A stretch of 64,000 nucleotides of DNA from NCBI GenBank assembly GCA_026182355.1, contig JAPFBL010000255.1, positions 2,170,001 through 2,234,000 of the forward strand. The letters are read 5' to 3'. The notes under the pieces were generated by a model, which had not been told where the DNA came from, made no database searches, and was given only the letters and a program-made list of their open reading frames with translations. This document shows, in pieces, positions 11,800 to 26,300 of the stretch; the first letter of the stretch is position 1; each line of letters starts with the position of its first letter. Made by a program: the position numbers and the translations under genes. The DNA is from Hermatobates lingyangjiaoensis. Lineage: Eukaryota > Arthropoda > Insecta > Hemiptera > Hermatobatidae.

Positions 11800-13680
11800 T
11801 TGTCAACATGAATTCTAGAAATAATAGGAGGTAGATTCCTTTTTTATTGATGGCATTTTCAAGTTCCTTTCTTTGCTTGACATATTTCTCAAATATGTTC
11901 AAAGAAAAAATATTCTGATGTAGAGAGTAATTCTATGTGACAGTTTAACGATGAATATTACTATTCGAAAAACCATTTTCAATTTATTATTATCCATCAA
12001 GACTTAATTTAGTATTTCCAAACTGTTTGCTTTAAATTTTTTTTATATGCAAACATAAATATAATTTCTTTAATTATTTAAAACATTCAATACTTTTATC
12101 AACATTATTTTCTAGTATGGTCTTTATTTTTTAAAAAAAAAGAATTACCAGCATAGAACAACACTATAATCTTGTTTGTAATGTTCGCCTATAGCAGAGA
12201 ACTAGAAGAAAGGATGGTAGGAAAATAATATATATGTATTATAAATATAATATTTGTAAATGTTAGCAACAGTCCTTCCTTAACAATTTACATTATTGAA
12301 AATGACACCAAACTTAGCTGATACTTCTTTCTTAACAAGATCCTTAATTTCTCAAAATAAGACTCTCGTTATTTCGTCTAAACAATAAGGTCTATCTCCT
12401 ATAGTGACATGTTTCGAATAATCAACATTAATCACCAGGACGTAAATGACTTTTTGGGTGAATTTTCTGGTTTATTACATATGCAAAGTGAAAACTTTTT
12501 CTTCAAGTTTAAGATAATCTTGAAGTTGCTTCGCGATCCGAGTTACTACCTGTAAGGGTTTCTGGATACCCTTGAAGTGAATTTTAAAAGGTACATTAAT
12601 TCAAAAACTGAAACTGGTCTTAAATATTCTAGTCCAAAATAGTATCAAAATTTTAGAGCTCTTTAATTAATAAGAAAGTTTGATTGAAAGTTGAACAAAC
12701 TAGCCGCATACCAAATCATCTTTTTTAGTTATTTATTTATCATACGGTCGATAATGTATTACTGTTTACATATAATTTAATATATATAGAACTAAAATTA
12801 AGGAATGTTTGGTCAGTTCTAGATCTAAATCAATCTCTCATTCTGGGATTTCGATTGTATTTAAAATGTTTTTCATAGGTTTGCCAGAAAGAAAAATAAT
12901 AAATTATTTAAAAATTAACTAATAGTCTTAAAACAAATATATAGGTAGCTGCACCGTGTTCAAAGAAGTAAGTCAAGTGTAAACAATCACTGAAACCTAG
13001 AAGTAAGAATATTTGAAAATGAAAAGTTACTGGTTTTGCATTGCAAAAGTAATAAATATGATTGTAAAGTAACGGTATTTACACAGCGAACCCTTGCAGT
13101 CTACTGATCGTAAGAAGTTTTCGTACAGACAATAGAGAAGTAACGAAAAAATACAATTTCAATGAACACGTAAAACAGATTTTCCACTAAAATTATAATA
13201 ATTAATGTAAAGAAATACCTCGGGATCGACATAATTTACATGTAACTTAAATACATCGATTCACACCTTAGTGTATCCCATTCAAATTTGCCATTTCACT
13301 TATATAATTAGTGGAGGTTTAATAATATTTATTATGAAGTTTTTCTCCTTCTTCTTCTGAAGTCATCCTATTCTATATCTATAATAGAATAGGATCAACT
13401 GTAATAGTTGAGTTCCCCAATTTAAATGTGTGATGTTGTCATAATTCTTGAAATGGAAGATCAGTTGCATTGTTTTTATGTAACTGAATTGATATAAAGG
13501 AGAAGTGGATTGCCACCAACAGTCGCTGAACAGACATTTAATGCTACCACCTCCTTGTGTTAGTTCCGCCCCAGTGTTGCTTCATGTGTGTAAGTGTATA
13601 AAAACTGGTCTCCTAAAGGATAATATAGAAACCATAGATATTTAAGAAAATGTGAGAAAATTCATGGTTGTTATTATAGT
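11800..13680. other. A+T-rich non-coding sequence
   Basis: Nothing recognised except the short hairpin at 13365-13396. Confidence 0.5.
13365..13396. repeat. Short perfect hairpin
   Basis: tcctattctat pairs with atagaatagga across a small A/T loop. No terminator role is implied in this eukaryotic context. Confidence 0.7.
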
Positions 13681-13687
13681 ATGCAGA

Positions 13688-13738
13688 TGTATCCTCCGGG
13701 CCGGACCGAACACCCAGGCCGTATGTTTTACACCCCTG
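13688..13738 (-). mobile_element. Truncated end of an hAT-type MITE
   Basis: The segment ctccgggccggaccgaacac...ttttacacccctg matches the right end of the MITE at 15008-15445 and finishes in the expected CACCCCTG. Its partner end is not visible. Confidence 0.55.
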
Positions 13739-15007
13739 ATCTAGACTCTAGAGTTTTCTAGCCAGGGCAACGCATTGCTCAAGTCCGTGCAGTTTATCTC
13801 TCCGGTCCTTTCCCGCCTTCTTATAACTTTAACTCTAATAAGCACATTATTTCATATTCAAGTAATTCAAGATGAATTCATATGATTTCAATTCAAGAAT
13901 GAATCTCCTATTAAAAACTCTGGGTTACAATATATATATATATATATATAATATATACCAACATCCAAAACACAGTGAGAAATTTCAGAAAAGTTTCGTC
14001 TGTGGCCCTCAAACACTCTATGGGCGTAACGGTGGACAGACCGTAAGAAATGTACCCGTACCTGTACGCGTATGTTGGCATATAAGGAATGTTGTATAGG
14101 TTCCAAAAGTGTTATTTAAAACTAATATTCCCACTCATTATATCGAGACGCACCGATTGTTTCAGAAAAAATAATAAATTTAAATGTTTGAAAAAAACGT
14201 ACAGTAAATTTAGTGAGCATCAAAACCCAATTGAAACATGATAAATATAAATGATCTTTAAAATTATACTTTTTTTTCACTTATGAGAAATTATTATTGG
14301 ATATTGTCGGAAGAAATGTCGTTTAATCGCTCTAATAATGCTAAAGATAATGAGACTATTTCGTAACATAGGGTCAATGGCATGCTGAGTGACTTCATGG
14401 CGGATTTGGCTGTATTGTTTTAGCAAATATGGGACGAATACGTGCCTTGGTCCACAAAGGGTAGTGGGCAGCACATTTCACCCCTCTTCTTCCAAAACCA
14501 ACTTCCACATTCTGTAAGCACAGTTATTTATATAGCTTAATCATGATATTTCAGATTTCACAAATTTATTTTTTTTAAAACATACTGCCATAATTACATA
14601 TGATAGTAAACTTCTCAATTATAAAGATCTGCATTTTTGTTTTAAGAAACACAAAGTACAACTCTTAGTCCCACTCTTGGTGGCCAGTGGCGGAATCAAG
14701 CTTCATCATGCTTCAAGCGCAGATACCATTTTTTAACTTTTTGGTCGTTCTGATATTGAAATTACATAAATTTGAGTGATTTCATAACATACGGTAGATG
14801 TTATGAATACGCACTGCCAAGAAAGTAATAGTGAATTCAGCGAGAATTCATTTTGATAATTTAATCAAACTAATAATTAAATATTTGTGGAACTTTCTTG
14901 TAGTTTTAAGAACTGTCTGGTTTTTCTCTGCCTTAAACATAAACACCCTCTTCTTACTAGCAAACGATTTCTATCACTGTCCTATTGCAACGGCAGTGGA
15001 CATAGAG

Positions 15008-15445
15008 TAGGGGTGTCAAACTGACTTCGGTCTGGAGGCCGAATACAGCTTAATCTGATCTCAAGCGGGCCGTGCCAGCAATCTAATTACAAAATTACAT
15101 AGAACTTAACAATGAGTCTACCTTTTCATTTGTATCAGTCACTGATACTAATAATTATTGCAAAGAAAAATAAGTCAATTATAAAAATATTTATTAAAAT
15201 CCGACACTCTGTATCCACTATTATCCTTTTTGGCACAGATATTTCACTGGTCAAGGTGCGAGGAAAAGTTCATAATACAGCGCCTACTAAAACCCTGGTG
15301 AATAATATAAGAACTGCAGCTTTTTAAGTAAATTAGAGTAAACTGATTTTATATATATATATGTAATATAGATTTATCCCCCGGGCCGGATCGAACCCCC
15401 AGGTCGGCCGGATGAAGTCCGCGGGCCGCATGATTGACACCTGTG
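15008..15445 (+). mobile_element. hAT-type MITE, 438 bp, with 8-bp target duplication
   Basis: Left end TAGGGGTGTCAAACTG and right end GATTGACACCTGTG are imperfect inverted ends of the CAGGGGTGTC type used by hAT elements. The flanks ACATAGAG at 15000-15007 and 15446-15453 are an exact 8-bp target site duplication. Internal sequence is A+T-rich with G+C-rich ends (gcgggccg). The frame at 15112-15327 is not transposase-like, so the element is non-autonomous. Confidence 0.8.
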
Positions 15446-15459
15446 ACATAGAGTATGGC

Positions 15460-18400
15460 ATCTCAAAACCACAGAGAAGTATGCATTACATGGGTCATTT
15501 CCTAACTCCAGACAGGATACGTGTATTCTGTCTGCATCGATGTCACCATTGACGTGACGTTATGACTCCAGCTATTGCAACTCCCATAATGCTTTTCTTT
15601 TTGGTCAATTGTTCATTCATTATGCAATTTATGTATTCAGATTGCAGTTATTCTATTTAACTAATATTCAACCATATTTATTAGGGATATGTGTGCAAAA
15701 CAATCTTGTAAATGAATGGCTTGCATAGCGTGCTGTGAATGAAAGTAATTCAGTTTATTATAACTAACCTTAATTTATGGATAAAAAATCGCAGTATATT
15801 TTATACAGTGTTTTAGAACTTTGATAGTGTTTTTTAAAGTGTTTTTATTAGTCATACATATAAATATTCAATCACAGATTAAATGTTGATCTTTAATGAG
15901 ACGTGACATGTTTGTAGAAGAAGTCATGTATTCGGTATTAAAAAGTACATTACTTTTTTTTATTTTCTTACTGTCTTTAAATTTCCTTCATAATTTATTT
16001 CTAATATGTAATATTTATAAATATAAAAATCAGGTTCTTGTTGTCTGTGTGTCCGTTTACACTATATAAATATTTAAATGACATCTCTTTTAAAATTCCA
16101 GTCAATTTTAATGCAAGAAAATTAGTTCCTACAAATTTAAAAAATGTGTTAATATATAAGTAGTCAAGTTGTTGGCACTTTTTTTGATCATTTAACTCTT
16201 TTGTTACTGATTGACTGAACTCTATGTATAAAAATTTTAATAAACCAAATCGGTATAATAGTCACTGATTAAAGTGTTGTTTATATAACTTTATGGGTGT
16301 GTCCATGCCTAAGTCAGGTAAGTGAATAAAAAATATATAAAAAATGATGCAGAATAATCAGATTAAAATTATTTTAAAAATAAATGGCTTCATGAAAAAA
16401 CTAAAACCACCTAGTCGATTATAGATTTTTTTTTCTACAACTTTCATTCGAAACGTTTCTCTCTGTGACGTCATCTAGAACATCACATTATTAAAAAAAT
16501 TTAAACGCATAAAATTGTCATCTGTCGTTTGTTGACATGTCAATGGTGTAACCTTCTTACCAATAATATTGTATATTTATTTTTGTTAATTAAAGATATG
16601 ATAATATTTCACCCGTTTACACTTGATTCAATTAGTAAAATTAAGAATTGTAACTGAATTAAGTGTAATTGTAATTATTTACTCCTAAACTCGGGATACA
16701 ACCAATAATTGTTAGATATCCTTTCATACATTAACTAGGTTATACTCGTTTTTATTGGCAGTTTAATTCCAACGAATTCAAATTCACGAGAATTTAGAGC
16801 AAACACTCTACAAAACAGAATACATTTAAACAAAAAAACACTCCCCTGTCAAACTTTTTTGATTATTCCTTTTTCACCGAGCAAAACCTGGTGAACAAAA
16901 CACCTTTGTGGTCATCGTAGATTTTGACGGCTGTAGCCATGTTGAATATATTGGTTCGGACGCTGTCAACGAAGACAGTAGTAACATTAAGGGGAAGTGA
17001 GGGAGACCACGTCCAGCCAGTAATGTGCCTTACCTTTGACTAATGTTTCCGAATCATGTGGAAGCTACATTTGAACCCCTTGAAAAACGCTAAAGGCGTA
17101 ATATTTCCAAGCGTCAGTGTTAGTTAAACCACCAGAAAATTAACTTACGTTTATTTATTTATTTAATGTTGGTATGATGATATCAATGTAAAACAAAACT
17201 AATGAATAAACGATTTTAATTAAATATAAATGTTTATCTTTAAATTTAATTAAATACATCTTTCTTTATAAGTATACTGCATTTTGCACGTTTAGTCGTA
17301 AATAACTGGTAGTGGGCGGAAAGAGCGATTCAGATATATATTTACTCGTACTACCAGTACATCCTCCTAGAGAATGAGAAGTCTTTGAAATATATTAGGA
17401 AGAAGCACAACAGGAGTTTGTTATAAACTGCGGTGAATACTTTCTAGGCTATTCCAGATTTTTTGCGAAGGCTATTTGGTGATGATCATTTAAGCGTGTC
17501 CAACGTCACCTTTGCCAAGGCCCTAAGACATTTCCTGCGATTCGACGTGGCTGAACGCTTGTTTGTATGATTTTGAACACCATACTATCTATATCAAGAC
17601 GGCTTGATGAAAAAAAAAAAGAAATTTTAATAATATTTAAAATACGTACCGCAGATGCTATTAAAATAATATAGTTTTTGCCAAAAATTGATTATTAAAG
17701 AATGAATTTACATTTCATCAAGAATTTGGTTATCCCTTTGTAGACGTTAATAAGAAAAAGGAGTCACTACAAAAGGAGACAAATCTGTGAGATTATATTT
17801 CAAAAGCTTTCCTATTCTCTCTAATTTAAAGAGAGGTAAGTTAGCTTTAATTTCTTACTGTTTGATAATTTTACCTTGTCTTCATACTTAAATTATAAAA
17901 CATTCACAAGATTTGAAATTCAATAAAAAAGTGCACACTATGTAAATATAATAATAATGAGGTTCAATAATTTACTAATGTACTAAATTGATGTACATGA
18001 ATACTGTTTTTTGTTACTATTTCTTAAATATTTATAAATCATATTAAAAAATATACCCTCATGAAGAACAAAAATAAATCGATAATAATAATCACTACAA
18101 ATTAGAGCAAAAATGATTCTTTGACGTCATTTATATGCTCATAAATAATATAGATAAGAATGTTACTGTTAGTTTTTTCAATCTAGTAGAATTTAAACTT
18201 ATGTCGAAGGGAAGAGCATATAAAACGAATAATTCGTCAAAAAAGTTAGATGTCTATATTATAATTACATGCGATTCAAGAATTAATGATAATCTAATGG
18301 TTTGTTTATTTGTAAATAATAGACGGGCTGTATAGCAGAAGATAGACGACTAATGGCACTGTGTGTTACGACTAATGGCTGTGTACTAGAACTCAGTAAA

Positions 18401-19850
18401 TGTAATGTAATGTAATACAAACGTATTTTTTTTTTCATTTTTGATTCAGTGATCTCAAAATTTAGTTTTTTGATAGGGCTCACCAGTTAGGTGTTCATTT
18501 TTGCCATATAAAATGCTCTTATATGTTGGCACTAGGTAAAGATCCAAATTATAATAAACTCGAGTAGATAGGCAATTTTCTACTCATCCTACAGGTGTAA
18601 GAGCCAAAAGTTGTTGACTCTACCCCCCCCCCCCCCCCCCTTAAAGGTTAAAATCCCGTTTTTCCCGGAAACAGAGTCCACTTCTGGTGGAATACCATAA
18701 TTCTAACTCAGTACCCCCTGAACTGATCTATGCCTAACTTTTAGAGACTGTAGTGCTTATATGAGCAATAAATTATGTTTGCAGTTAAAGGTTACAGTAC
18801 CTATTGCTCAATCAGAAACACTGGAAAAGATGATGCTTCTCACACAGCGGCTGCAAAAATCGACCATGCTCGTGATTCACCCGAATGTTCAACATTGATG
18901 AGTTCTGATATTAATACCTGAAAGCATGTCCACTCCCACCTTACTTAAAGTGTTTGGTGCATATTTGAAATACATAAAATCCTTCCATCTACTAATTTCT
19001 ATCAAGTGGATCAATGGCATTGTCAACCATTTTTGCTACTTTCTTTAGTCTGTCTTTAGTCGAATAACTCCTCTGTATGAAGCCACTCTCCCAAAGTCAA
19101 GCAACACGACTTGGACGTGGCAGATGAATATTTAGGAATTAGAGGGCTATCTCACATTCGTGATGGGACTCAGAGCTCCAGTCAGGGAGTAGCACAGTCA
19201 AGAAAGAAAGAAGTTAGAACTCCTGATTTAGAATTGACATGGTCATGGTCACAAAGTCCACCTATGACTAAAATGAATGTTAATTAACAAACTGACCACA
19301 AATTGAACCTTTAAAATAGAACGGAAGGCTAATGAAAACAAATATAGACTTTGAAAACAAAAACAAATATTTTTTTATCCATAAAACCCTGCAGGACTCA
19401 TGCATTGGTAAGTTAACTCAGCAGGAAGATCTGCAGATATGGCACAATTATTCATAAATAAACAGGCAAAAAATTGTAGATGTTGAACTGGCCTGCAGGA
19501 ACGGTTATATTTCAAGATTTGATGAAGCCTTCAAATGGAATTATTTCTTGCCATGTTACTATTACTTTTAGTCTATTGGATTGTTTTATCATGACTGTGA
19601 TCGGATGGGGCTGCATGTGACCTCTGGACCTGGATAAGCTGGACACTACTGGCTTCAACTCCTCAGTTCTATCATTTGAACGAGATTTTTATGCATCGTA
19701 CTAATCACATTTTCTCTTAGTAATACCCTTAAGTATTTCTAAATTGTTATTATCTTTGTATTTAAGGATATTTAAAGGTATCCTCAAGCTCTATGGCTAG
19801 TGAAGAACCCATAAATATTTTAATAAGAATACGTATGTTAAAGTATAAAA
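15460..19850. other. Non-coding sequence with slightly G+C-richer patches
   Basis: 16015-16090 has caggttcttgttgtctgtgt followed by gtccg, similar in kind to the retroelement tail at 9905. 16860-17110 and 17280-17600 are richer in G+C but resemble nothing known to me. C18 tract at 18623. Confidence 0.4.
18623..18640 (+). repeat. C18 homopolymer
   Basis: An uninterrupted run of 18 C residues, remarkable in A+T-rich DNA. It could form i-motif or G-quadruplex structure, or be a sequencing-prone site whose length is uncertain. Confidence 0.9.
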
Positions 19851-19880
19851 CAGGCTTTGTTCATATATGGATTTCCCCGC

Positions 19881-20087
19881 AGGGACCTCTCTCAGTCCAG
19901 TCAGAAGACGCGCATAGCGGAGTTGCCTAGTTTAAGCCATTCAGTATATCAGCAGCCAGAACATAAAGACCACTGGCACTTCTCCAACACAGAAGTGTGC
20001 ATTAACGCTTATAATGTCCTAAGTTTATCATTTGTTTCATCGTTTATTATATTAAATAAAAGAATGTCTTCCTTCACTTACGAATAG
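19881..20087 (+). CDS. Possible terminal exon of an unrecognised gene
   Basis: A good acceptor (atttccccgcag) ends near 19882 and opens a frame continuing R-D-L-S-Q-S-S-Q-K-T-R to a stop at 20085. Up to about residue 50 the amino-acid mix, rich in His, Gln and Trp, is more coding-like than its surroundings; after that it becomes A+T-driven. An aataaa lies at about 20054. No family similarity recognised and no upstream exon located. Confidence 0.15.
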   Translation, partial: RDLSQSSQKTRIAELPSLSHSVYQQPEHKDHWHFSNTEVCINAYNVLSLSFVSSFIILNKRMSSFTYE

Positions 20088-20310
20088 CTGACAAAAGCTA
20101 TTTAAAAAAAAAAGCGACAATATCACAGTTCAAACTTCCGAAGATTTCTACTCTTTTTTTAATATTATTTTATTTAAATAATTAAGATTTTTATTAATAA
20201 AAATACATCACGATTCTTTTAATCGGTTTTCAAAAGTTAGCCGGTAGAAATAACGGGTAAGTTAGAAATCGATAATATAATGCCTAAAATGCCCGCTTGG
20301 ACTCTACAGT

Positions 20311-20345
20311 TCAGTTCACAACATATGGTCTCCACTCACACCCAG
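20311..20345 (+). promoter_or_regulatory. Candidate transcription start and 5' UTR exon, possibly of VPS13
   Basis: A TCAGTT at 20311-20316 matches the arthropod initiator. It is followed at 20345/20346 by a perfect consensus donor (cccag, then gtaagt). VPS13 coding exon 1 needs an upstream 5' UTR exon because an acceptor ends one base before its ATG. This is the best donor I noticed upstream on the + strand, 6.6 kb away. The link is inference; it could also belong to an unrelated transcript or be chance. Confidence 0.25.
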
Positions 20346-20349
20346 GTAA

Positions 20350-23300
20350 GTTTACCCTGGTTATTTTTCTTTTATTCTGAACAAAAGTGTTGATATAATA
20401 TACATAAAAAATATAAAAGTTTACTTTTATATAAGCAATTGAAACAAACTAAAATAACTAAATTTGTAATAAAAAAAATTGTTGGTATATGCTCAGAGGT
20501 TCAGAGGACGTTAAATAATTGAATTGACTGCATTATATGTGAATAACTGGTTCATTTAACAAATAAAATATTGTGAGAACAATCATCTGGATAGTTTGTT
20601 CAACAATATTGCAGTATTTGAAGTACTGAAAAATTACTTGAAAAGAAAAATATTGGAAGCTTGATTTATATAAGTTTCTGAATAGCCGATATATATAAAT
20701 ATATATATGTGTGTGTGTGTCTGTGTTCATTATACATAAAAACGATTAATGAGGGTGAGAGAATATGTGGCAGCCTGAGTGAGATAATGGTTGTTTTACG
20801 AGATGTAATTTCGTAGTGGTAGTGTTCATTACTTCATGCCCTAAACTTTTAAACAACTTTTATTATAAACAAAACTTAACTGTTGTGTTAAAATTGATTT
20901 TACCATTATGCTTCTTTAATATCATATATTTGAATAAAATAGACTTTTGTCAATGAAGTAATGCTGTTTTGAGTCGCAAATAATCCTTGATCAATGTAAC
21001 AAAAAACATAGAAGACCTTCTCATTTGGCGATTTGGTATAATTAATCTTATGCTTGATTTGCAGATATGTGTATGCAACATATGGTTGACTTAATGTTAC
21101 TGCCAGTTATTTTCATTTAATTGTTATTGTGCATTGTGATTATATAGCACAATATGTTTATATCTTCACATTTTAGTGACATACTAAATAAGTTGGTATT
21201 GAGTTGTTGGTATAGTCATGTGCCATAAACTAATCTGTTACCTATTGACTATTGTCATTGGTTCATATTTTAATCCAGATAGTTATATGTTATCATATTG
21301 AATATATCTAACAATTAACAATTTATTTATAAATCCTAATATAAATATTATCTGAATAAAATAATTTGCAAAACGTATTACATATTATTAAACATATGTT
21401 TCAAATTTAACTAACAAGGAAGTGATGGTTTATTTCATAGCAAATATAAATTATTTTATACATATCATGGTATATTTCACAATAAATATGTTCCTTTATT
21501 TTATATTAAACTTAGTTAAATGAAATAAATGGTACCAGTAAGGCACTGAATACCATATGGACCATGGTATTCGCAACACATCTGAGGGACATTCTGTTCA
21601 TTCAAGGCTAAAAACAAATCAATAAATGTTAATATTATTTATCTAATTACAATTGTTTCTTCGATAGAAGAGTATATTTCAATTAATATCCTTCTATTGC
21701 CTAACTCATGTATTTTTTTATAGTGATTAATAATTTCCACTATATAATAAAATATTGGAACGTTCTCTATGTGAAGATGTTTCTCTAGTTACTAGCTATA
21801 AATAGTTGAAATACAATGATATTCATTTCATATCCATATACTTAGAAGACGGAAGCAAACAGATATATGTCTCTTGTAACGTATGGATGAAGGGATTTCA
21901 ACACAAAGAAAGAGGAACATGTACCTCGTTCACATTACATCTAGTACAGTGATTCCTAGATTTGGACCACCAAATTATGTTTAGTGGGTTGGCGAGAAAT
22001 TTTAGATAATATACAATATATATAAGCGTAAGAAAAACAGAATATTGCACCATTAATCCGACATATGGAGGGTAAAATTTTTGTTGAAATAATTGATATT
22101 TATAAACCTGATTAATAAAATAGGAAGTTATATTGTAATAAAGAAGAGAAAGTGATTCCTTCAATCAATACTTGAGTGTCATTTTATCTGATGTACCTGA
22201 AGTCACTCAAGATAAATTGTTTGACCTAATTAATAATTTTAAAACACAAACTGGATTTACTCAGTTTTCAATGAGAAATTTTATGACATTTATATTTATG
22301 TCAGATACTACTGAAAGAAAATTCTTTCCCATTTGCAATTGAATACTTTTATTAAGAAACAGCATTTTTCAAATTCTTGTATTTGAAATTAATTTAATCT
22401 GGATAATGTCTTATATGTATCAACTATTATCTATAGATTAAAATTATTATGAGTTACGAAGGAGTAGCGGCTGTAAGCCTTCATATAAAAAACCCAAAAA
22501 TATGTTACTAACATATGGCTATAATTAATTTCTATCATCAGCACCAGTGAGTGCCTAATAAGCATAGAAATCTTTATTAAATTAATTCTGTTTCTTTTTT
22601 TAAACACGAGTCACTAATTGATTTAATGCTTTCAAATGGAATCCGTTGATAGAGATTTGGAAACAACTGATCCTTTAGAATTCAGAAACATTACCCTAGT
22701 TTTATCGCAGTAAATTAACTAAATGGAAATAGATAGCATCTCTTGTTCAATTTTTCTCTGCTTTATGGGCCTCGAATAAAATAAGGAAAATGAAAATGAA
22801 TGTTAGAGGATCATAAAGTGCATAAATGGTAGAAAAATGGCTTCTGAATTGAGCCATTATGACGATATAGGGTAGTGATGAACGCTTTGTGAAAGTATGC
22901 AGGTTTTGTTGAATAAGAACAGTGCAGTGGTGAGTCCGTGAAGTGCTATAGAAAAGCGATGCTGTTATTGAACTGAAAGTCAATAGTGAAGGCAGATGTT
23001 TTTGTCCATTCAATAATATGAAATTGTTTCTACAATAGTCATTTTACCGACTGCAGTTATACATAAGCTGACCTTATATATCAAATTACGAATGACTCGT
23101 TTAACATGAAATAGAAGCAAGTGTCAATCCAGTATATTGTTATTATGTATGCTTTTTTTTTATTTTTACAAAAACTTAAAACGATCTAAAAATAACAGCA
23201 TTAGTGAGAAGTATGACGGAGATATTGGCAATATTATGCAAGGAAACAGGAGGGAAGAAGTATTCCAGTGAGTATATTCATTGATCTGAAAACAAAGTTA

Positions 23301-26300
23301 TAAAACTACCATGAGAGGTGTAAAGTAAAACAAAATTATAATTCACTTAAAATAGTTCACTACAATATGTAATTTAGCCAGAGCTTGGTGTCTTTGGAGA
23401 TATATTAAGGCCTCATAAAAGCTAAAAATGTATTTAATTCATTTGAAGAAGATATGAAAGTAAAATTTGATGGAAGCGTTATCTATTCCTTCCAGACATA
23501 TGTCATATGTTCCTTGCGTAAACCCATGGCCACTGGATGGGTTCCGGTGTCTCGTTGCTTTTCATCCGGTGTCCCTGACCTGCGTCAGTAGACTCAGTTT
23601 ATCAAGTAGGAACAAGTATGCAATTAGATATTATTGCAGTAAAGACTGCCAACAATTAAATTACATGAAGCAATATTTTCATGATTTAATTAAGAATTTT
23701 GATTAATGTCATATACTTACACGAACCATGTACCTATTCTGTGTTTCTAAATTTCGTAAAATCTTATATAATTTATTGATCATGGTTGCAGTCATATCCT
23801 ACAAGAAATTATATTTTTCTTGTTGAAATATAATTGGCATGAGGTATCTTGACTCGACAATAATGTGAACAGTCTCAATAGATAGGCAATAAAATGAATA
23901 TTATTTAAGTTTTAAGTACATACGCTTCACGTAGCAATGGGTTTCGGATTTTATGGTCCCTGTTTCGGACTTTATCGACGACATACTAGATTCTTAACAC
24001 GATAATCATTTTATTTCGTCCATGTCATGTATAATTAATTTAGTGCTAGTAGTTACATTTATATATATGTATTTAAAAAAAAAAAAAACGGTTTTCGAAC
24101 ACATACATTTTAGCGTGAAATAGCTTGTTAGAAGTTCGTATTACTCATTGTTAAAATTACTCACTAAGTAGTTACCTTCCGAAGTAGTTAATCTTAAGCG
24201 ATCGGTGGATATCACGTTTAAAATGAGGGAAGCTAGAATTTAATAAACTTTAAGCTTATTTCATTAATGCATTTTGGACTTAATTCATATTTTAAGTTTG
24301 TTTAAATTTATAAGAAGTTTTATCATAGTTTTAAGGAACATGAGTTGGAAATTTTACTGAATGAATGTGTTATTTATCCTGTAAGGCTTTACCTTGCTTT
24401 GTATTACCTCTGGAGGCTACCTGTCATTTCCGGGATCTTAAAGCGGCCGTCAATAGCAGTGATCTGGGAAAATAGCTATCTTGGTCAATGATTTTAAATA
24501 AAGTTGGAAGAAAAGAATTGTGAAACCAATGCTTCTTAAAATAGAGAAGATCTATCATTTATCTGTAATAAAATTTACTACTTTGATTTAGTATATTGTG
24601 TTTAGAATATAATGTTACTTCAAAATGTCAAAAGAAATAACCCATTGAAGCCTTGAACATATCAGCACAAGCACGTGATCAATATGATAAATAAGGTTAT
24701 TGTCAAAAGCCAGCCATTAAATAAGTAACACGAAATTTTCTGTTGGATTTCTTTTCTTTTGTTGGTTAATAAAATCATTGTGATGATTGATTTTCCAGAA
24801 AGCATTTCATTTCACTCGCTATTTTCATTTCTCTGAGGTTAGTTAAAATGATATGGTATCAAGAAAGCCAATGTTTAATCTATTTTAAATTACTCTAGTC
24901 AGTTAAGTTAATATATATTTCCATGCATGGCAGTTTTTAAATAATAATAAGTTTTATAGTCGTGGCATTTACCATTGTGTGGTATTTAAGAGTTATATCA
25001 GTCATTATAACTATATATATTAAAGGTTATTAATATGTTTCCCTCCTTTATCAAAGCTATGCTGAGCTAGGTATATAAAAGAAATTCATATTAATGAATA
25101 AAGCGACTTTATTTGCAAGTTACGCGTATAAGGAGCGTTTCAATAAAGAGGGTTTTCTCTATGCTCCTTACGGTCACTTTGCAATCGTATTTGGTGGGGC
25201 CGTACAATGACTCATAATATGAAACACTTCTTTCAATTTCATCTTCTCACGACCCGAGAAAATGGTTTCTGTAGAATCCTTTATAGTAGTCATCTAGTCA
25301 TCTCATCAACGCACAAATATTGAGACCATGTGAACTGCCGGTCTACCCATAATTTTTCAAAAAAAAAAAAAAAAACAAACAATTAATGCTGTCTTTGAGA
25401 AGGCGTTGAGTTGCAGTAGACTTCATGCAGGGTTCTTAGTCATGAATAAATTAAACTCCTTACGTGCCCATGTCACCGGTAGGGTCTTTCTTGAAAAGAA
25501 TAGAATGCTAATACTGAATAGAAGTTTGCTTTAATTGTCTTGATGATCCAGACTAATTTCTTGAAATAATAATGGTAATGAAGACACCAACGCAGTCAGT
25601 CTGAGAACTTACTGACTGACTCCTCTGTACCTCTATTCACGTAGAATCTTATTTGGAGTATTCGTATTCATCAGGTCCCCAGATATACAATACAGTTATA
25701 ACAGTTCAAAAATGTATTCGTTTTGATAATTTAATATCCTTAAAAATCAAGCCCAGCTTACATTCATTCATTAAGTTTTAGAAAAATTCAGTATTACATC
25801 TATTTTAGTGTTTCTCTTGATGAAGTATTAAAGTGAAGTAGTATGCTCAAATTGACTACTATCTGAATTTCCCTTCAATTTCAGTGATACCCTGGATTAT
25901 GGTGCTTATGTGTATAAATTTTAGAAGTTACTTGGATAAAATCAACCAAAATTCTTGTCCCGTCTCACGTGGAAAAAAATGGGTGACGAATATGTTTGCC
26001 ATTTCTCTGAAGTGGCAATATCTCAAAGTTCAGAATGACCATAATTAAACTAAGTGATTGATATTTGTCTCATTCACTTTCAAATCGTTTTAGTTCTTTG
26101 AGTTCCTATTTTATTGAAAGATCACTGTCTACTGAAAGTCATACTGCTGATTACAAAGGTTTGGCGAAACGGACCAAATCCAGTGCATTTTATAGGATAA
26201 TTAGCTTAACATTTTAAATTTGCATGCTCAAACTGGGGAATCACTGTAATAGTGAGAACTTGAGCTATGCAATCAGTAATTTTAGCATATTTCTTAAATT

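Noticed and set aside
22747..23013. 88-codon reverse frame rich in Ser, His and Phe
   Set aside because: No recognised family, no splice or promoter context; likely chance.
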